Origin: Fonsecaea monophora
Taxonomy: Eukaryota > Ascomycota > Eurotiomycetes > Chaetothyriales > Herpotrichiellaceae
DNA length: 64,000 nucleotides
Direction: 5' to 3'
NCBI RefSeq assembly: GCF_001642475.1
Contig: NW_019173987.1
Span: 62,001 to 126,000, forward strand
Part shown: positions 1 to 10,747 of the stretch, piece by piece
Position numbering within the stretch: position 1 is the stretch's first letter
How the letters are laid out: each line of letters starts with the position of its first letter
Made by a program: the position numbers and the translations under genes
The notes under the pieces: model-generated
What the model was told of the DNA's origin: nothing
Seen by the model: only the letters and a program-made list of their open reading frames with translations
Databases searched by the model: none

Positions 1-1
1 G

Positions 2-1375
2 ACGTGCCTGCCTGGTGGGAAATATTTCCTCACTCGAAATGGATCGACCATCGTCGCATTTGCAATCGGCAAGAAGTGGAAGCCTGGCAACCCCATTTCG
101 ATGATCGGTGCGCATACCGATTCGCCGTGTCTGCGCATCAAACCTGTGAGCAAGAAACAGGGCGACGGGTTTCTGCAAGTGGGTGTTGAAACATATGGAG
201 GTGGGCTATGGCATACTTGGTTCGATCGCGATTTGGGTGTTGCGGGCAGAGTAATGGTCAGAGGCAGCGACGGCAACGTCGTTCAAAAGCTGGTCCATAT
301 CAAGAAACCCATCCTCCGCATTCCCACACTCGCTGTCCACCTCGATCGACAGGAGACGTTCTCCTTTAACAAAGAAACTCAGCTTTTCCCCATTGCTGGT
401 CTAGTAGCTGCCGAACTCAAACGCCAGGATGACAAGAAGAGCAAAAGCGACACGGAAGAGGAACAGCAAGATAGACCGTTCACTCCTTTGAAGGCAATGA
501 CAACAAGACATCACCCTCACATCATCGAGGTGATTGCCGCAGATGCCGGTGTTGCGGCTGAGGAGATTATTGATTTTGAGATTGTGCTCTATGACACTCA
601 AAAGGCATGCTTGGGAGGCCTCTCAGACGAGTTCATCTTTTCCGCGAGGCTGGATAACCTGAACCAAACCTATTGTGCGACGATGGGCTTGATTGATTCA
701 TTAAAATCTACGTCGGCGCTCGACGATGAGTCCTCAATACGCCTCATTGCATGTTTCGACCATGAGGAGATTGGCAGTATGACAGCCCAGGGAGCCTTTT
801 CCATGATGCTGCCAGCCATCATTCGTCGACTCTCTGTTCTGCCATCCTCATCATTTGTGGGAGAGGATTCGGAAGAATCTTACGACCACGCCAGCGATCC
901 AGAGTTGTCCACTGCTTACGAGCAAACTCTTTCGAGCTCTTTCCTGCTCTCGGCAGATATGGCTCACTCTGTCAATCCCAACTATGGGGCCAAGTATGAA
1001 TCCGATCACCGACCAGAGATGAATCAAGGGCCCGTTATCAAGATCAATGCGAATGCGAGATACGCCACCAACTCACCCGGTATAGTACTGCTTCAGGAGG
1101 TCGCGCGAAAAGCGGCCAAAGTCATCGACAGCGATCCAGAGGGAGTACCGTTGCAGTTGTTTGTTGTGCGCAATGACTCCAGCTGTGGAAGCACCATTGG
1201 TCCGATGCTGTCTGCTCATCTGGGTGCTCGCACGCTCGATCTCGGGAATCCACAACTTTCGATGCACAGCTGCCGCGAAACTGGAGGCGCAGATGATGTT
1301 CACCATGCTATCAGATTATTCAGCAGCTTTTTCCAGCATTATTCTGCTCTGGAGAAAACGATTCTGGTTGACTGA
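2..1375 (+). CDS. ape4: Aspartyl aminopeptidase, M18 family (5' end outside window)
   Basis: The frame is open from base 2 to the TGA at 1373-1375 (457 visible residues), so the N-terminus lies upstream of the window. The first ATG in this frame, at 101, is internal because conserved M18 sequence (GGKYFLTRNGS, KPGNPIS) precedes it. The binuclear zinc ligands of the family are visible: GAHTDSP (His), SARLDNL (Asp), DHEEIG (Glu pair), DMAHSVNP (Asp) and HSCRETGG near the C-terminus (His). The family removes N-terminal Asp or Glu from peptides; fungal members are cytosolic or vacuolar dodecamers. A charged insertion (DDKKSKSDTEEEQQ) sits in the middle, as is common in fungal copies. No intron is needed in the visible part. 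It resembles the yeast YHR113W/DNPEP branch more than vacuolar Ape1, but the targeting region is not visible. Confidence 0.95.
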   Translation, partial: TCLPGGKYFLTRNGSTIVAFAIGKKWKPGNPISMIGAHTDSPCLRIKPVSKKQGDGFLQVGVETYGGGLWHTWFDRDLGVAGRVMVRGSDGNVVQKLVHIKKPILRIPTLAVHLDRQETFSFNKETQLFPIAGLVAAELKRQDDKKSKSDTEEEQQDRPFTPLKAMTTRHHPHIIEVIAADAGVAAEEIIDFEIVLYDTQKACLGGLSDEFIFSARLDNLNQTYCATMGLIDSLKSTSALDDESSIRLIACFDHEEIGSMTAQGAFSMMLPAIIRRLSVLPSSSFVGEDSEESYDHASDPELSTAYEQTLSSSFLLSADMAHSVNPNYGAKYESDHRPEMNQGPVIKINANARYATNSPGIVLLQEVARKAAKVIDSDPEGVPLQLFVVRNDSSCGSTIGPMLSAHLGARTLDLGNPQLSMHSCRETGGADDVHHAIRLFSSFFQHYSALEKTILVD

Positions 1376-1939
1376 GTGGTTTGGAAAGCATATTTGACTG
1401 ACAAAGGCGACGTTCAGTGGAACACCTGTGTCAGAGGGAGGACGATGCCAAGATTCGTCCATAGTGTAAGAGCTTGAGGCATGAGAAGCCAGCATTCAAT
1501 CCCGTGCGAGACAGATCCTCGAGGTCGAGCAGCAAGCCGCTCTGCACAAAACATTGATCAATCCTGAACAGGCAACATCCTCGGCTTGGAGGCTTTCAGC
1601 ATGGTGTCGGATATGCCGGTGACTGTCTGGCTCTGTCTGCGCCTGGCCACAGGATGGATCTGGGCCGCCTAGAACACAGGATTACGAGTTCTCCGTGGCA
1701 TCCTCTAGGTTCAGGAGCATGTATCAAGTAGACCTTTAGTTTCCTTTAGGCAAAAGGAAGAGGCTGTGAGGAAAGATGCGGGGTTCCGGTGTACATCTCC
1801 AACCCAAATATTTTCTCAATGATATAAATTCTGCCCCGAGTAGATGGCCCGCACTGGACCAAGATTGGTATTCCACCTTTGCCCGTCCGACTACTTCTCG
1901 CACCCTCCCTGCGACCACCTCCTGGCTCCTGGCGCAGAC
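1376..1939. other. Intergenic region between M18 peptidase and PHO13-like gene
   Basis: No convincing reading frame is present. It should hold the 3' end of the peptidase transcript and the promoter of the downstream phosphatase, including the TATA-like site at 1823-1829. Confidence 0.6.
1823..1829 (+). promoter_or_regulatory. TATA-like element upstream of the PHO13-like gene
   Basis: TATAAAT lies about 117 nt ahead of the ATG at 1940 and is the only good TATA match in that gap. Position and match support a core promoter, but the transcription start is not known. Confidence 0.35.
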
Positions 1940-2953
1940 ATGACCACGCCTGAATACATTGCGGGCAACAAGGATGCAATCCGCCAATTCATAGACAGGT
2001 TCGATGTCCGTGCCCGCTCTTCGTCGGCGAAGGTTGCTTCAGTCCTGTGCCTGAACTCCATGTTAACGCGAATGTCGTCGGCATAGGTCTTCCTCATCGA
2101 CTGCGATGGCGTCCTCTGGTCCGGAGACCACGTATTCCCGGGGGCCGTGTCCACGTTGGAGATGCTGCGCCAGAAGGGCAAGCGGGTCGTCTTCGTGACC
2201 AACAACTCGACAAAGTCCAGGCAGGACTACCAGAAAAAGCTCGAGGGCATGGGCATCCCGGCGAGCGCCGAGGAGGTGTTTGGCTCGTCATACTCGGCCG
2301 CCATCTACATCTCACGGATACTGCCCCAATCGCACCCACAGCTCAAGCAGAAGAAGAAGGTCTTTGTGGTGGGCGAGGCGGGCATCGAGACCGAACTCCA
2401 GTCCGAGGGCATCCCTTTCCTGGGCGGGACAGACCCGGCGTACCGACGGGACATCACGCCCGAGGACTACAAGCTCATGGCGGCGGGCGACCCCAAGGCA
2501 CTCGATCCCGAGGTGGGTGTGGTGCTGGTGGGCTTGGATTTCCACTTCAACTACCTCAAAATGTGCTACGCGTTCCAGTACATCCGGCGCGGGGCCATCT
2601 TCCTGGCCACCAACATGGACTCGACCCTGCCGTCGGCGGGCTCGTTCTTCCCGGGCGCCGGGTCCATCTCGGCGCCCCTGATCAAGATGCTGGGAGGCCA
2701 GGAGCCCATGGCCTTTGGCAAGCCGAACCAGGCCATGATGGACGCCATCGAGGGTAAGTTCCAGTTCGACCGGAGCAAGGTGTGTATGGTGGGTGACCGC
2801 GCCGACACGGACATCAAGTTCGGCATCGAGGGTAAACTCGGAGGTACCTTGGGTGTGTTGACGGGGGTCGCGACAAAGAAGGATTTTCTCGAGGGAGACG
2901 TCCGACCCGCGTATTATGTGGATGCCTTGAACGATCTTTTGCAGGTTGCATGA
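1940..2953 (+). CDS. pho13: PHO13-type HAD phosphatase (4-nitrophenylphosphatase / phosphoglycolate phosphatase)
   Basis: Proposed structure: join(1940..2005,2087..2953), 310 aa, close to the usual family length (yeast Pho13 is 312). The intron 2006-2086 uses a slightly unusual donor GTCCGT, a TTAAC branch-like site and ATAG. Splicing joins IDRFD to VFLIDCDGVLW and restores the catalytic HAD motif I. Other motifs are TNNSTKSR (motif II Thr), the Lys in FGKPN (motif III) and MVGDRADTDI (motif IV, metal-binding Asp). The C2-type cap lies between motifs II and III. The family hydrolyses small phosphate esters such as 2-phosphoglycolate and erythronate-4-phosphate and acts as cytosolic metabolite repair. 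The ATG at 1940 is chosen because MTTPEYIAGNK is a family-like N-terminus. The coding part is more GC-rich than its flanks. The gene is convergent with the GH128 gene, 203 nt away. Confidence 0.94.
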
Positions 2954-3156
2954 TTGTCTTTTTTAACCTGGTCGCCCGACAGATGAATCGTCGCCAGGGT
3001 TTCTCTACGAGGAGGGAGAAAAACGAGAACGATTAGATGTCAGCAGGACAACGGCATGCTAGCGGTAGAATCCATAGACTAGATGTTACAACACACGTCC
3101 CACACGCACACAGGAGTCTGCCCTTCCCCCATGGCTTTAGACCTACCGAGACAGCG

Positions 3157-4029
3157 TCAAAGCTCACAGTAGAGTCTCGACACTCTCGTCAAGCGTCTTC
3201 CGTCCGTAGCTGTCGCGTCCTGAGTCGCTTCCTCTGTGAAGTTGCTCGCCTTCCCCACCCAAGTGCCAACGTCCTGATTCCCAAAGTAGGCGTAACGCTC
3301 GATCCACGGGCACGCCTCCAACCAAGGCACCGCCTCCCTGATGAAGGCCTCGACCTCGTCGACGCGGGCCTCCCCATCGCCCATGCGCGAGCAGGCGAAC
3401 TCGTTCACCCACACGGGCAGGCCGTACGTGGCGTGCATGTCCTCGAGGAAGGACCTCATGTCCGCGAACCGCGGGCCGTACCAATGCAGCACTAGGAAAT
3501 CGATCTCGTGCGCGCCGCCCAGGAGGGAGAGGAAGGTGTTCAACCAGGGTTTGCTCCTCGACACGTCGCTGCTCATGCCGGGGCTGCCCAGGCGGAGGCC
3601 GAATTTCTTCTTCGCGGGCACGACGACGTCGGTCCACAGCCTGGCCGCCTCGTCGGCGGGCAGGTTGGCCTGGTCGGGGATCTCGGGCTCGTTGAACCCC
3701 AGCAGTGCCGAGGTCTGGATCCCGCGGTTCTGCACGATATCCGTCAGGAACGGGTCGAGTTGGTCGCGCGCCGTGGCCGCCGTGCGCACGCAGGGGACCC
3801 ATTCCACCCCCGCGGGCACAGAGTCCGGGACCCAGCACTCCCAATTGCATATCCACGAGATCTTGCCCGTCCGCGCGTGCGGCTCGTAGAGTGCGAAGTG
3901 CGTGCTGGGCTGGTTCCAGGGCCATCCTAGTCCACGCTTGCGGCTGCGTGGATGGTGGGCAGACGCTACGAGGTTGGAGGAGAGGGCTTTGGGTTTTGGT
4001 GGAGGGGGTGGAGGTCTGGCTTTCTGCAT
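3157..4029 (-). CDS. Glycoside hydrolase family 128 (Asl1-like) beta-glucanase
   Basis: Single exon, 290 aa, starting MQKARPPPPPP. The sequence matches the Asl1-like glycosyl hydrolase catalytic domain (GH128, endo-beta-1,3-glucanase family): a TIM barrel opening with KRGLGWPWN (about 31-39), the acid/base Glu in GFNEPEI (E114), LHWYGP (about 181-186) and the nucleophile Glu in VWVNEFAC (E210). There is no signal peptide; the N-terminus is a proline-rich basic stretch, so the protein is probably intracellular or at least not classically secreted, as for one group of fungal GH128 proteins. Likely substrate is beta-1,3-glucan of the fungus's own cell wall; this is inferred from the family. GC content is high, which produces a long spurious open frame (3164-4060) on the same strand. 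Confidence 0.92.
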   Translation of the reverse strand: MQKARPPPPPPKPKALSSNLVASAHHPRSRKRGLGWPWNQPSTHFALYEPHARTGKISWICNWECWVPDSVPAGVEWVPCVRTAATARDQLDPFLTDIVQNRGIQTSALLGFNEPEIPDQANLPADEAARLWTDVVVPAKKKFGLRLGSPGMSSDVSRSKPWLNTFLSLLGGAHEIDFLVLHWYGPRFADMRSFLEDMHATYGLPVWVNEFACSRMGDGEARVDEVEAFIREAVPWLEACPWIERYAYFGNQDVGTWVGKASNFTEEATQDATATDGRRLTRVSRLYCEL

Positions 4030-5935
4030 GGCTTGTTTTGCTCTGGTATCTAGAGAGCACTCGAGGTGTGATAGAGGGGAGGTGTCGTGATAGAATGGTC
4101 CGTTCGTTCTTTACAGAAATATGTGCTTGGGACGTACAGTTACAAGGACGAGGATGTGTGGTTGGCGAGTTGAGAGGCTGAACTCAAGTGCCTCTGATGC
4201 GTTGTACATACGCAGCCTCGTCATTTTTCCCTCACCACTGACCATCCATCACATATAAACCACCTATCACGAGCACGAACGGGCGACATGGAAACCCCCT
4301 CCTGGCCAGACCCCAAATCCTCCAAGCCGGTTCGTTATTTCGCAATTGGATCGAACCAGTCAGGACCGGTCATCTGAGGCTTGGTGACCACTCGCCAGAT
4401 ACATCTCTCCCTCCCGCGAAGCCAACGTGAAACGTCCACAATCTGTACCTCATCACTTGCCATTTCGGAGCTGAGGAAAATATCAGGGATACTTTCCTTC
4501 GATGGACACAAAAATATGGGTGGAGAAGGAAAACGATATCCGGTTGTCGCGGCGCATCCCGGTTGTCTGTGGATGTTTAAATCAACAACCTCATGCTCTC
4601 AACGATCGCCTTCGACCGCCTCTCTCAGTTGTGGTCTGTGTCAACTTCGATCTATGCACTAGGAGGGAATTATTGTCCTTTAAATCAATCTCAAGAGCAG
4701 ATGGAATGAATCAGTAGACTCTTGTATGGTTCGCCATGTAAGGTGTACAACTACTCTCTGTCCTGTTGTCAGCCTCGCCCACAAGATGAATACTGCCGGT
4801 ACCGACCACCACCATCCACACATATATTCTCCAAAGTCAAAACATAAAATCTCTTGCTCGTCATGAGTGTTAAAAAGGTCTACGCGACGGACCTTGACTT
4901 GAACCCCCTTCCCATCTATCTGGCGGACAAAAGTGCAAAAAACTCAGACTTGTGAGAAAACCACCTGAGAGAGGAGTTTTTTTTTGTATGGCATTCACTT
5001 GGCTCGATCAATGCGATGCTCCCACCTATAGCTTCTCACAGAGCTCCTTAACACGCTCAAAGGCCCAAGTCACTATGATCCTGGACGCGGTCGCAAGACT
5101 ATGAATTAGGGAGTTACCACCACCGCACACACCTCGGTGTGAGGGTGGATGGTAGAGCTCCTACATAGCCAATGCTCCGGCCCAGTCACTTCTAACATGA
5201 GACTTTTTGCGAACTAAGGAGATGAGGAAGACTGTGGACAAGCCTTACTGCAAACATTGGTTTCGCTGGTCGAATGTGATGACACTTTTGGCGTTTGTTA
5301 TATATATGGTGGAGGGATGGCTATGTGGATCTTCTGTTGGGTCAAGTGATCAAGTGATACATACTAGCACTATGTGTCGATGTGACTTGGCGAGGGAAGT
5401 GTGTGATGCGCGGAATATGGCTTCTCACAAACGTGAGGTTTTCGATGGACGAGGCTGAGAGCAACTTCCACCACCATCACCCAACCAAGTCATCCACACA
5501 GGACTCAGGACACAGCAGGCTATGCAAGCCGGACTCTCACCTCCTGATGAGATGGTTCTGGATGGTATTCGTGGTGTTTCCACAAGCCATGAGCCATGGG
5601 GACAATATCAATGACCTCCAGCGTCCCCGAATCACTCTTGGACACAGCCAGCGATCAACCATGTCCCTGTTTACCAAGCCATTTTCGTTTGATCGAGACA
5701 AGGAACGACCATCGACGCCTCCATTGCGCCGAATTGGCAATGCCTACTCTGCATGACTACACCAACAACCGCCTGACACCTCTTCGTCACCCTAGGGGAC
5801 CTACTGTTTGTCCACACGCGCCAAACCTGGTGAACAGCCGCAAGGCATATATGCCAGAGGAGACCCCTATATCCACAACGATGGATCCTTCGCCAGAATC
5901 GTCCTTTGGTCCTCTGGACCAACAGCCCGTGCAAA
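4030..5935. other. 1.9-kb intergenic region
   Basis: This divergent spacer separates the GH128 gene (-) from the unidentified gene starting near 5936 (+). No family-like coding sequence was found. An open frame at 5596-6126 runs into the next gene in another phase and could be an alternative 5' exon, but no splice pair of normal length joins it convincingly. Confidence 0.5.
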
Positions 5936-7894
5936 ATGAAAGCCCAACAGCCCTGTTTTCCAAGGGACTACGATGTCAGGCGTCGATGCTCAACAAGAAC
6001 CACCCGCACATTCGAGGAATCAACCCAAACCACTATGAAGAAGCTACCAGTCTTTGGGCGTTTTCCAGGTCCCGAGGAAAGCCACGACTCTTATTGGAAT
6101 GTTATCAGAAAGGAGGATGCATCTAGGACAGCATCGTCATGCCCCAAGAGTTCCCCATCGCCGGCGTCGAATATTCCCAGCCTCGTCGTGTTAGTTTCCG
6201 TATCCGACGAAGAGAATGCTCGCGCGTCGCCTATTGGATCTGAACGGAGCGATACCTTGGCTGCGACCGGGCTGCACGGACCACATGCGACGAAATCTCC
6301 CGCATCAGGCTGGACGGATGAGCAGTCTACTGCAAAGACCACAGAGTATGGGATCAGGGAGGACGAGGAGGAGGGAGAGGAGAAGGTCCACGAGGACCTT
6401 GTCCCAAGCGTGGCTGGGTGCCCCGTCCGGGCGACTGCACGCAGTGTTTTACCGACGTTTTCGTCTCCCGAGCGTCTGGAACGCCGAGTCTTTGTTCCAT
6501 GGGTTCGATATGCAGGTCCTCACGAACGTGTGGTTCCGCGACAAAGAACCACATGGCTCGACCGCGCCGTTGATTCCGACATCTCGACAATATCGGTTCC
6601 TCTAAATACGAGTCGGGAGTTCCAGTGGACTTCTCAACACGCGCACTCACGATGCAAGTTCTTTTTCCCTCGAGAGGCCGGAGTCGTTGTCGCAGGTCCT
6701 CCCAGGTCCTCTTCTCTCAAATATACAAGAAGGAGGTTTCGTCGTGCTAGGTTGACTCGATCATGCAGTTCGGCATTGCCATCGAGAGTTCATCCTTTGG
6801 TCGATTCCTCCCACGTTCGCTATCATAGTCAAGCCACACCAGCACGAACAGTAGTCGCTGCTGCTGTATCACCAGATACAAGACTACAAGACAGTCATCA
6901 GGCCATCCACGATCCAGCCACTATCGCCGTCAATAACAACAGCACCACCACACCTCCAAAAATGCCGAGCTACACCATGACCTGCTCCCCGATGTCCCCA
7001 TGCCTGCTCACCCTGTCGCCGGTGGTGAGGATGCCGGCTGCACCGCCCCCGACCCCGGCTCAAGGCATTCAAAAGCGACTCTCTCGCAGCCAAGTGGACG
7101 AGGCGGACATGAACATCGACGACATCCTCTCGGCGCTCCCCATCGGCATACCCATCCCCTCAGCAAAAGGAAAAGAGCGCTGTCTGTCACCTGTTGAGAC
7201 AATCCCCCCAACCCCGCCCTCTTCACCATTTTATGGTCGTCGAAGCCGAAGCTCGAGCACCTCGAGCAGCAGTGCGACGAGCAGTGAAGACGAAGACCGA
7301 GGCGGCGGCGTCTGGCTCCGACGCGACCCATTCGTCTCCATTGTTTACCCGGGACGAGGCGAGGCATCGCAGCCCCGCCCAGCGGAACCTGACAACAAGC
7401 TCCTCGCCGCGCTGGTGGAGGACAGCATGCCACACGACTCTGTCGACGACGCCGCCCTCGCCGACAAGGAACCCGACTTCGACGACGAAGACCTCGTCAC
7501 GGTCGCCCTGGACGACCTCACCAGCTACCGCCAAACGGCGAAGCTATGCCGGAAGCACCGCGTCCACATGCCCTGCGAGCGGGGCAAACGCGCCCGCGAC
7601 GTCGACCACGGGCCCCTGCGCCAGCGCCGCGTCACCCGCCAAATCGACCTCCAGCAGGGCGCATGGGTCGACATCGAAGCCCGCGGCCTCTCGTCGCAGT
7701 ACAACCAGTTCGGCGCCGTTGGTCAGCGCGTGACGGCTCGCGCAGTCCCGCCTCCGGTCCCGACCGTCCAGAACCACGAGAAGGTCGTGTGGAGGTCTCG
7801 CGGATGGACCGTGGTGCCGCACTCGGGGCCGGCGACGGCACTGCTGAAGGTGAAGGCGCAGCCGTGGTTTCCCGAGGACCAGTATGGCTGCTAG
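5936..7894 (+). CDS. Unidentified low-complexity protein, start uncertain
   Basis: One frame stays open from before 5936 to the TAG at 7892-7894. The ATG at 5936 gives 652 aa; a later in-frame ATG at 6962 (MPSYTMTC) gives 310 aa. No known domain was recognised. The C-terminal third is the most convincing: a Pro/Ser-rich region, a poly-Ser/acidic tract (SSSTSSSSATSSEDED, about residue 455 of the long form), then a denser segment with DDLTSYRQTAKLCRKHR and a basic WRSRGWTVVPHSG near the end. It is probably a disordered fungal-specific protein. The upstream 340 codons without a stop are unlikely by chance at about 52% GC, which favours the long form, although composition there is less protein-like. 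The gene is followed by a long microsatellite and is convergent with the GPC acyltransferase gene. Confidence 0.55.
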   Translation: MKAQQPCFPRDYDVRRRCSTRTTRTFEESTQTTMKKLPVFGRFPGPEESHDSYWNVIRKEDASRTASSCPKSSPSPASNIPSLVVLVSVSDEENARASPIGSERSDTLAATGLHGPHATKSPASGWTDEQSTAKTTEYGIREDEEEGEEKVHEDLVPSVAGCPVRATARSVLPTFSSPERLERRVFVPWVRYAGPHERVVPRQRTTWLDRAVDSDISTISVPLNTSREFQWTSQHAHSRCKFFFPREAGVVVAGPPRSSSLKYTRRRFRRARLTRSCSSALPSRVHPLVDSSHVRYHSQATPARTVVAAAVSPDTRLQDSHQAIHDPATIAVNNNSTTTPPKMPSYTMTCSPMSPCLLTLSPVVRMPAAPPPTPAQGIQKRLSRSQVDEADMNIDDILSALPIGIPIPSAKGKERCLSPVETIPPTPPSSPFYGRRSRSSSTSSSSATSSEDEDRGGGVWLRRDPFVSIVYPGRGEASQPRPAEPDNKLLAALVEDSMPHDSVDDAALADKEPDFDDEDLVTVALDDLTSYRQTAKLCRKHRVHMPCERGKRARDVDHGPLRQRRVTRQIDLQQGAWVDIEARGLSSQYNQFGAVGQRVTARAVPPPVPTVQNHEKVVWRSRGWTVVPHSGPATALLKVKAQPWFPEDQYGC

Positions 7895-7987
7895 AGGGGG
7901 ATGTCACCATTCCGCCTGAAGCGACTATGGGAGGTAGACTGTGCAAAGGAGTGTAATAGGAGTGAGAGTGAGAGTCACGAGGGGCGG

Positions 7988-8126
<139 letters not shown>

Positions 8127-8295
8127 GGAGGAATGGAGGAATATCCTTGAAAGGACAGAAATGTTAGAGGAAGCAAGGATATGCATACGCGCCCTTGAAC
8201 CAAACAACCAGCCCAGGCCAGGAAAAGGGATGGTATTCCCACCTACCTATACAGGGACATAGGTCACTACAACAACAACAATACAATAACTGTGC

Positions 8296-8329
8296 CAATG
8301 ACAATGACAATGACAATGACAATGACAAT
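8296..8329. repeat. CAATGA hexanucleotide array
   Basis: Between five and six tandem copies of CAATGA lie in the spacer between two convergent genes. This is a simple tandem repeat with no coding role visible. Confidence 0.9.
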
Positions 8330-9073
8330 ACCTTGTAAGATACAGCCCACGGTCGTAACATTTCCACCTTACCCTCTCTCCCTCTCTCCATCCATCCCTT
8401 GACGAGTCGATGACAATCGCAGAGACTCCATGTACATACATATACGTGTTGTTATATACATGTATTGATTAATTATGGTCAAGCATACCTACCTCGACTA
8501 CCTAACATACATACATACATAGGCAGAGGACGAGAACAGAAACATGGAACAGGCTCAGTCACTTAGTTTATTCAGTTTTCAGATTTCAGTCCTCGGTATC
8601 AAATTTTGATGTCAAAACTGCGTCCAATGAATATCGAGTAATTTAGCCAAAAAAGTAGTTCATGACGCGCAAAACAAAAAGGGTATCAGTATCAGTCAAG
8701 CATCTACAAACGTTACAAGTAAGTAGGTCAGGTCAATCAAGACAATCTCATCAATCAACAAGACTCCAGCCAGCCAGGCCCCGTTGTCGAAACTCCGAGA
8801 CACTAGAAATCTCATCTTCTTCACCGTGTCGAGTTCAAAACGTCCTCCTCGTCCTGGTGGTCCCCCCATTCCCCTGGACGGCGGGTCACAGCGCTTGTTG
8901 TGTCGATGCAAACGAACATTCCGACGTGTTCTTTTCCTGGCATCCTAACTATTCCAATCGCGTAATTCTTTCGCGGACAGACGCCTCTATCTGCCACTTG
9001 CTGCTTCGTAGTCTGGTGCTAGCTCGTGCAATCTTGCGACCTCAACTTTCCTCTTTCTCTCGCTAGACGCAAC

Positions 9074-10747
9074 TCACATTGTTGCCCCCGTGAGCGGCCC
9101 CGAAACATTCTTCCTATCCAAAATGTTGCCGTTCGCCTCATTCAGGATCTCGGCGCCTGTGGCCCTTGCATTAGCTTCCAGATTCGGGTTGCTGTTTGCA
9201 TCCCCGTTCTGCTGCGGGTGGTGCCCTGTGTCGTCCAACAGCGGGATTTTGTCGATGGATTGCCTTTTCTCATGTCTTCCGCTCGGATCCTCCTTTGTCG
9301 TACTCAAATTTACGTCCGAATCCACGGGCCCGTGCGGTGGACTAAACATCGCTCCCGGAGAGTTCTGCCATTTGGCCACATCACGCTTCATCTGTTCCAG
9401 CTCTCTTTGGAATCGCTTGCCGAAGATGTCCATATAGTAATTCGCACCATTCCACACAGACCAGCTGAAAACGAACAACAAAAACAACGCGCTGGGCCAT
9501 CGGTACCAGAACCATATCGGGCACGGGATTATCGTGAGGCAGGCGTACAGGTATTGAATCACCATAAACGCCGGCTCTTGTAGATAGTCTGGCAGAGAGT
9601 TGACCAGCCTGCCAATCCACGTGTTGGCGTACGAACGACGAAGCCACGTGAACGATGTGGGCCTTCCAGCAGCAATCTTCTCGGCACGCCGGACAGAGAT
9701 GAAGAAGTGGTAGGACAATTGCCAGACCGCGTAGGGAATGGTAGCCCACAGGAGCATTGCGGCTAGTTCATAGTGTCCGGGGGAACCCTTTGCGCTGCAT
9801 TTGATGGCATGCACGGCAGGAAAGCGTTTGAGCAGGTATTCGTCGGGGGTGAGGTGGACCATGCAGTGCAATGCCACCGGAGGCATAACGTGGATAAACA
9901 GGCTGGTAACTTTGTCCAGTGAATGGAATACCAGCGAGTTTCTCCACAGGACAATGGCAACGGCGTTGTTACCGTAGGCCAGACAGTAGGCGCTGATCAA
10001 GAGACGTTTTGAGCGAGGAAAGGCCCAGATGCTGCAGAGAACAAGGAAGTTGACAAAATAACACAGATCGGCCAAAAAGTAGTGATAGCCCTTGCGGTGG
10101 TAGGTGTAGGCTCGTATGGGCATGAAGTAGATGAGCTGGATCGTATACCACCAGTAGAAATACTGGGGTACAGCCCCTATCAGGTACCCACTGATGAAGA
10201 CGTTGAGAACGGCGGAAATGAATGAAACCTTTTCGCGGATCGATATTGTAACCACTTCGTTCCATCTCTTGTTCAGATCATCCACCGACTTCTTCATGCG
10301 CGATCGATATCTGGCCAGCTGTTCGTCGGCCGGAGGAACTCGCTTGCGCCATTCGGCCACGGCGCGATCTTTCGCATTGTTGCCCGAGCTCCTTATCCTC
10401 TCCTGCTGGCGCGCCAGCTTCTCTTTCTGGGCCTGTATAGTCGCCTGCCATTTCTCGATCTTGGCCGGTAGAGCGAGATTGTCGAAGATGTCGAAAAAGG
10501 TGAGTTTATCGAGAGGAACCTCCCAGTCCTCCTGTAAAGATTGGCTACCCACGTAGGAGGGATTTCTGGAAAGGAGGTATGGACTTCCAGGGCTGGACGA
10601 CTGATATCCCGACTGATAACCCGGCGTCAAAGCACCTGTTAATGAGCCTGTGTGATCGGAACCAACACTACCAGCGATGTCGTGGGAGGTCATCTCATCC
10701 AGCGCGGTTTCCGTTTTGGAGTGAGGGATTGGTATAGGATCCGACAT
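9074..10747 (-). CDS. gpc1: Glycerophosphocholine acyltransferase (Gpc1/DUF2838 family)
   Basis: Single exon, 557 aa. The protein matches the DUF2838 family typified by yeast Gpc1 (YGR149W), which acylates glycero-3-phosphocholine with acyl-CoA to form lysophosphatidylcholine, a step in phosphatidylcholine remodelling. Residues 1-90 are a Ser/Gly-rich cytosolic tail; 95-165 are helical and charged. From about 172 several membrane helices follow. Signature stretches include QYFYWWYTIQL (195-205), RAYTYHRKGYHYF (212-224), SAYCLAYGNNAV (252-263) and a conserved HCMVHLTPDEYLL region around 294-306. The last roughly 90 residues are hydrophilic. It shares a divergent promoter region of about 950 nt with SMC1. 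ER or endomembrane location is inferred from the family. Confidence 0.94.
   Translation of the reverse strand: MSDPIPIPHSKTETALDEMTSHDIAGSVGSDHTGSLTGALTPGYQSGYQSSSPGSPYLLSRNPSYVGSQSLQEDWEVPLDKLTFFDIFDNLALPAKIEKWQATIQAQKEKLARQQERIRSSGNNAKDRAVAEWRKRVPPADEQLARYRSRMKKSVDDLNKRWNEVVTISIREKVSFISAVLNVFISGYLIGAVPQYFYWWYTIQLIYFMPIRAYTYHRKGYHYFLADLCYFVNFLVLCSIWAFPRSKRLLISAYCLAYGNNAVAIVLWRNSLVFHSLDKVTSLFIHVMPPVALHCMVHLTPDEYLLKRFPAVHAIKCSAKGSPGHYELAAMLLWATIPYAVWQLSYHFFISVRRAEKIAAGRPTSFTWLRRSYANTWIGRLVNSLPDYLQEPAFMVIQYLYACLTIIPCPIWFWYRWPSALFLLFVFSWSVWNGANYYMDIFGKRFQRELEQMKRDVAKWQNSPGAMFSPPHGPVDSDVNLSTTKEDPSGRHEKRQSIDKIPLLDDTGHHPQQNGDANSNPNLEANARATGAEILNEANGNILDRKNVSGPLTGATM

Noticed and set aside
3164..4060. 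Second long minus-strand frame over the GH128 gene
   Set aside because: It is an out-of-phase Arg/Pro/Gly-rich shadow caused by the high GC of the GH128 coding sequence.
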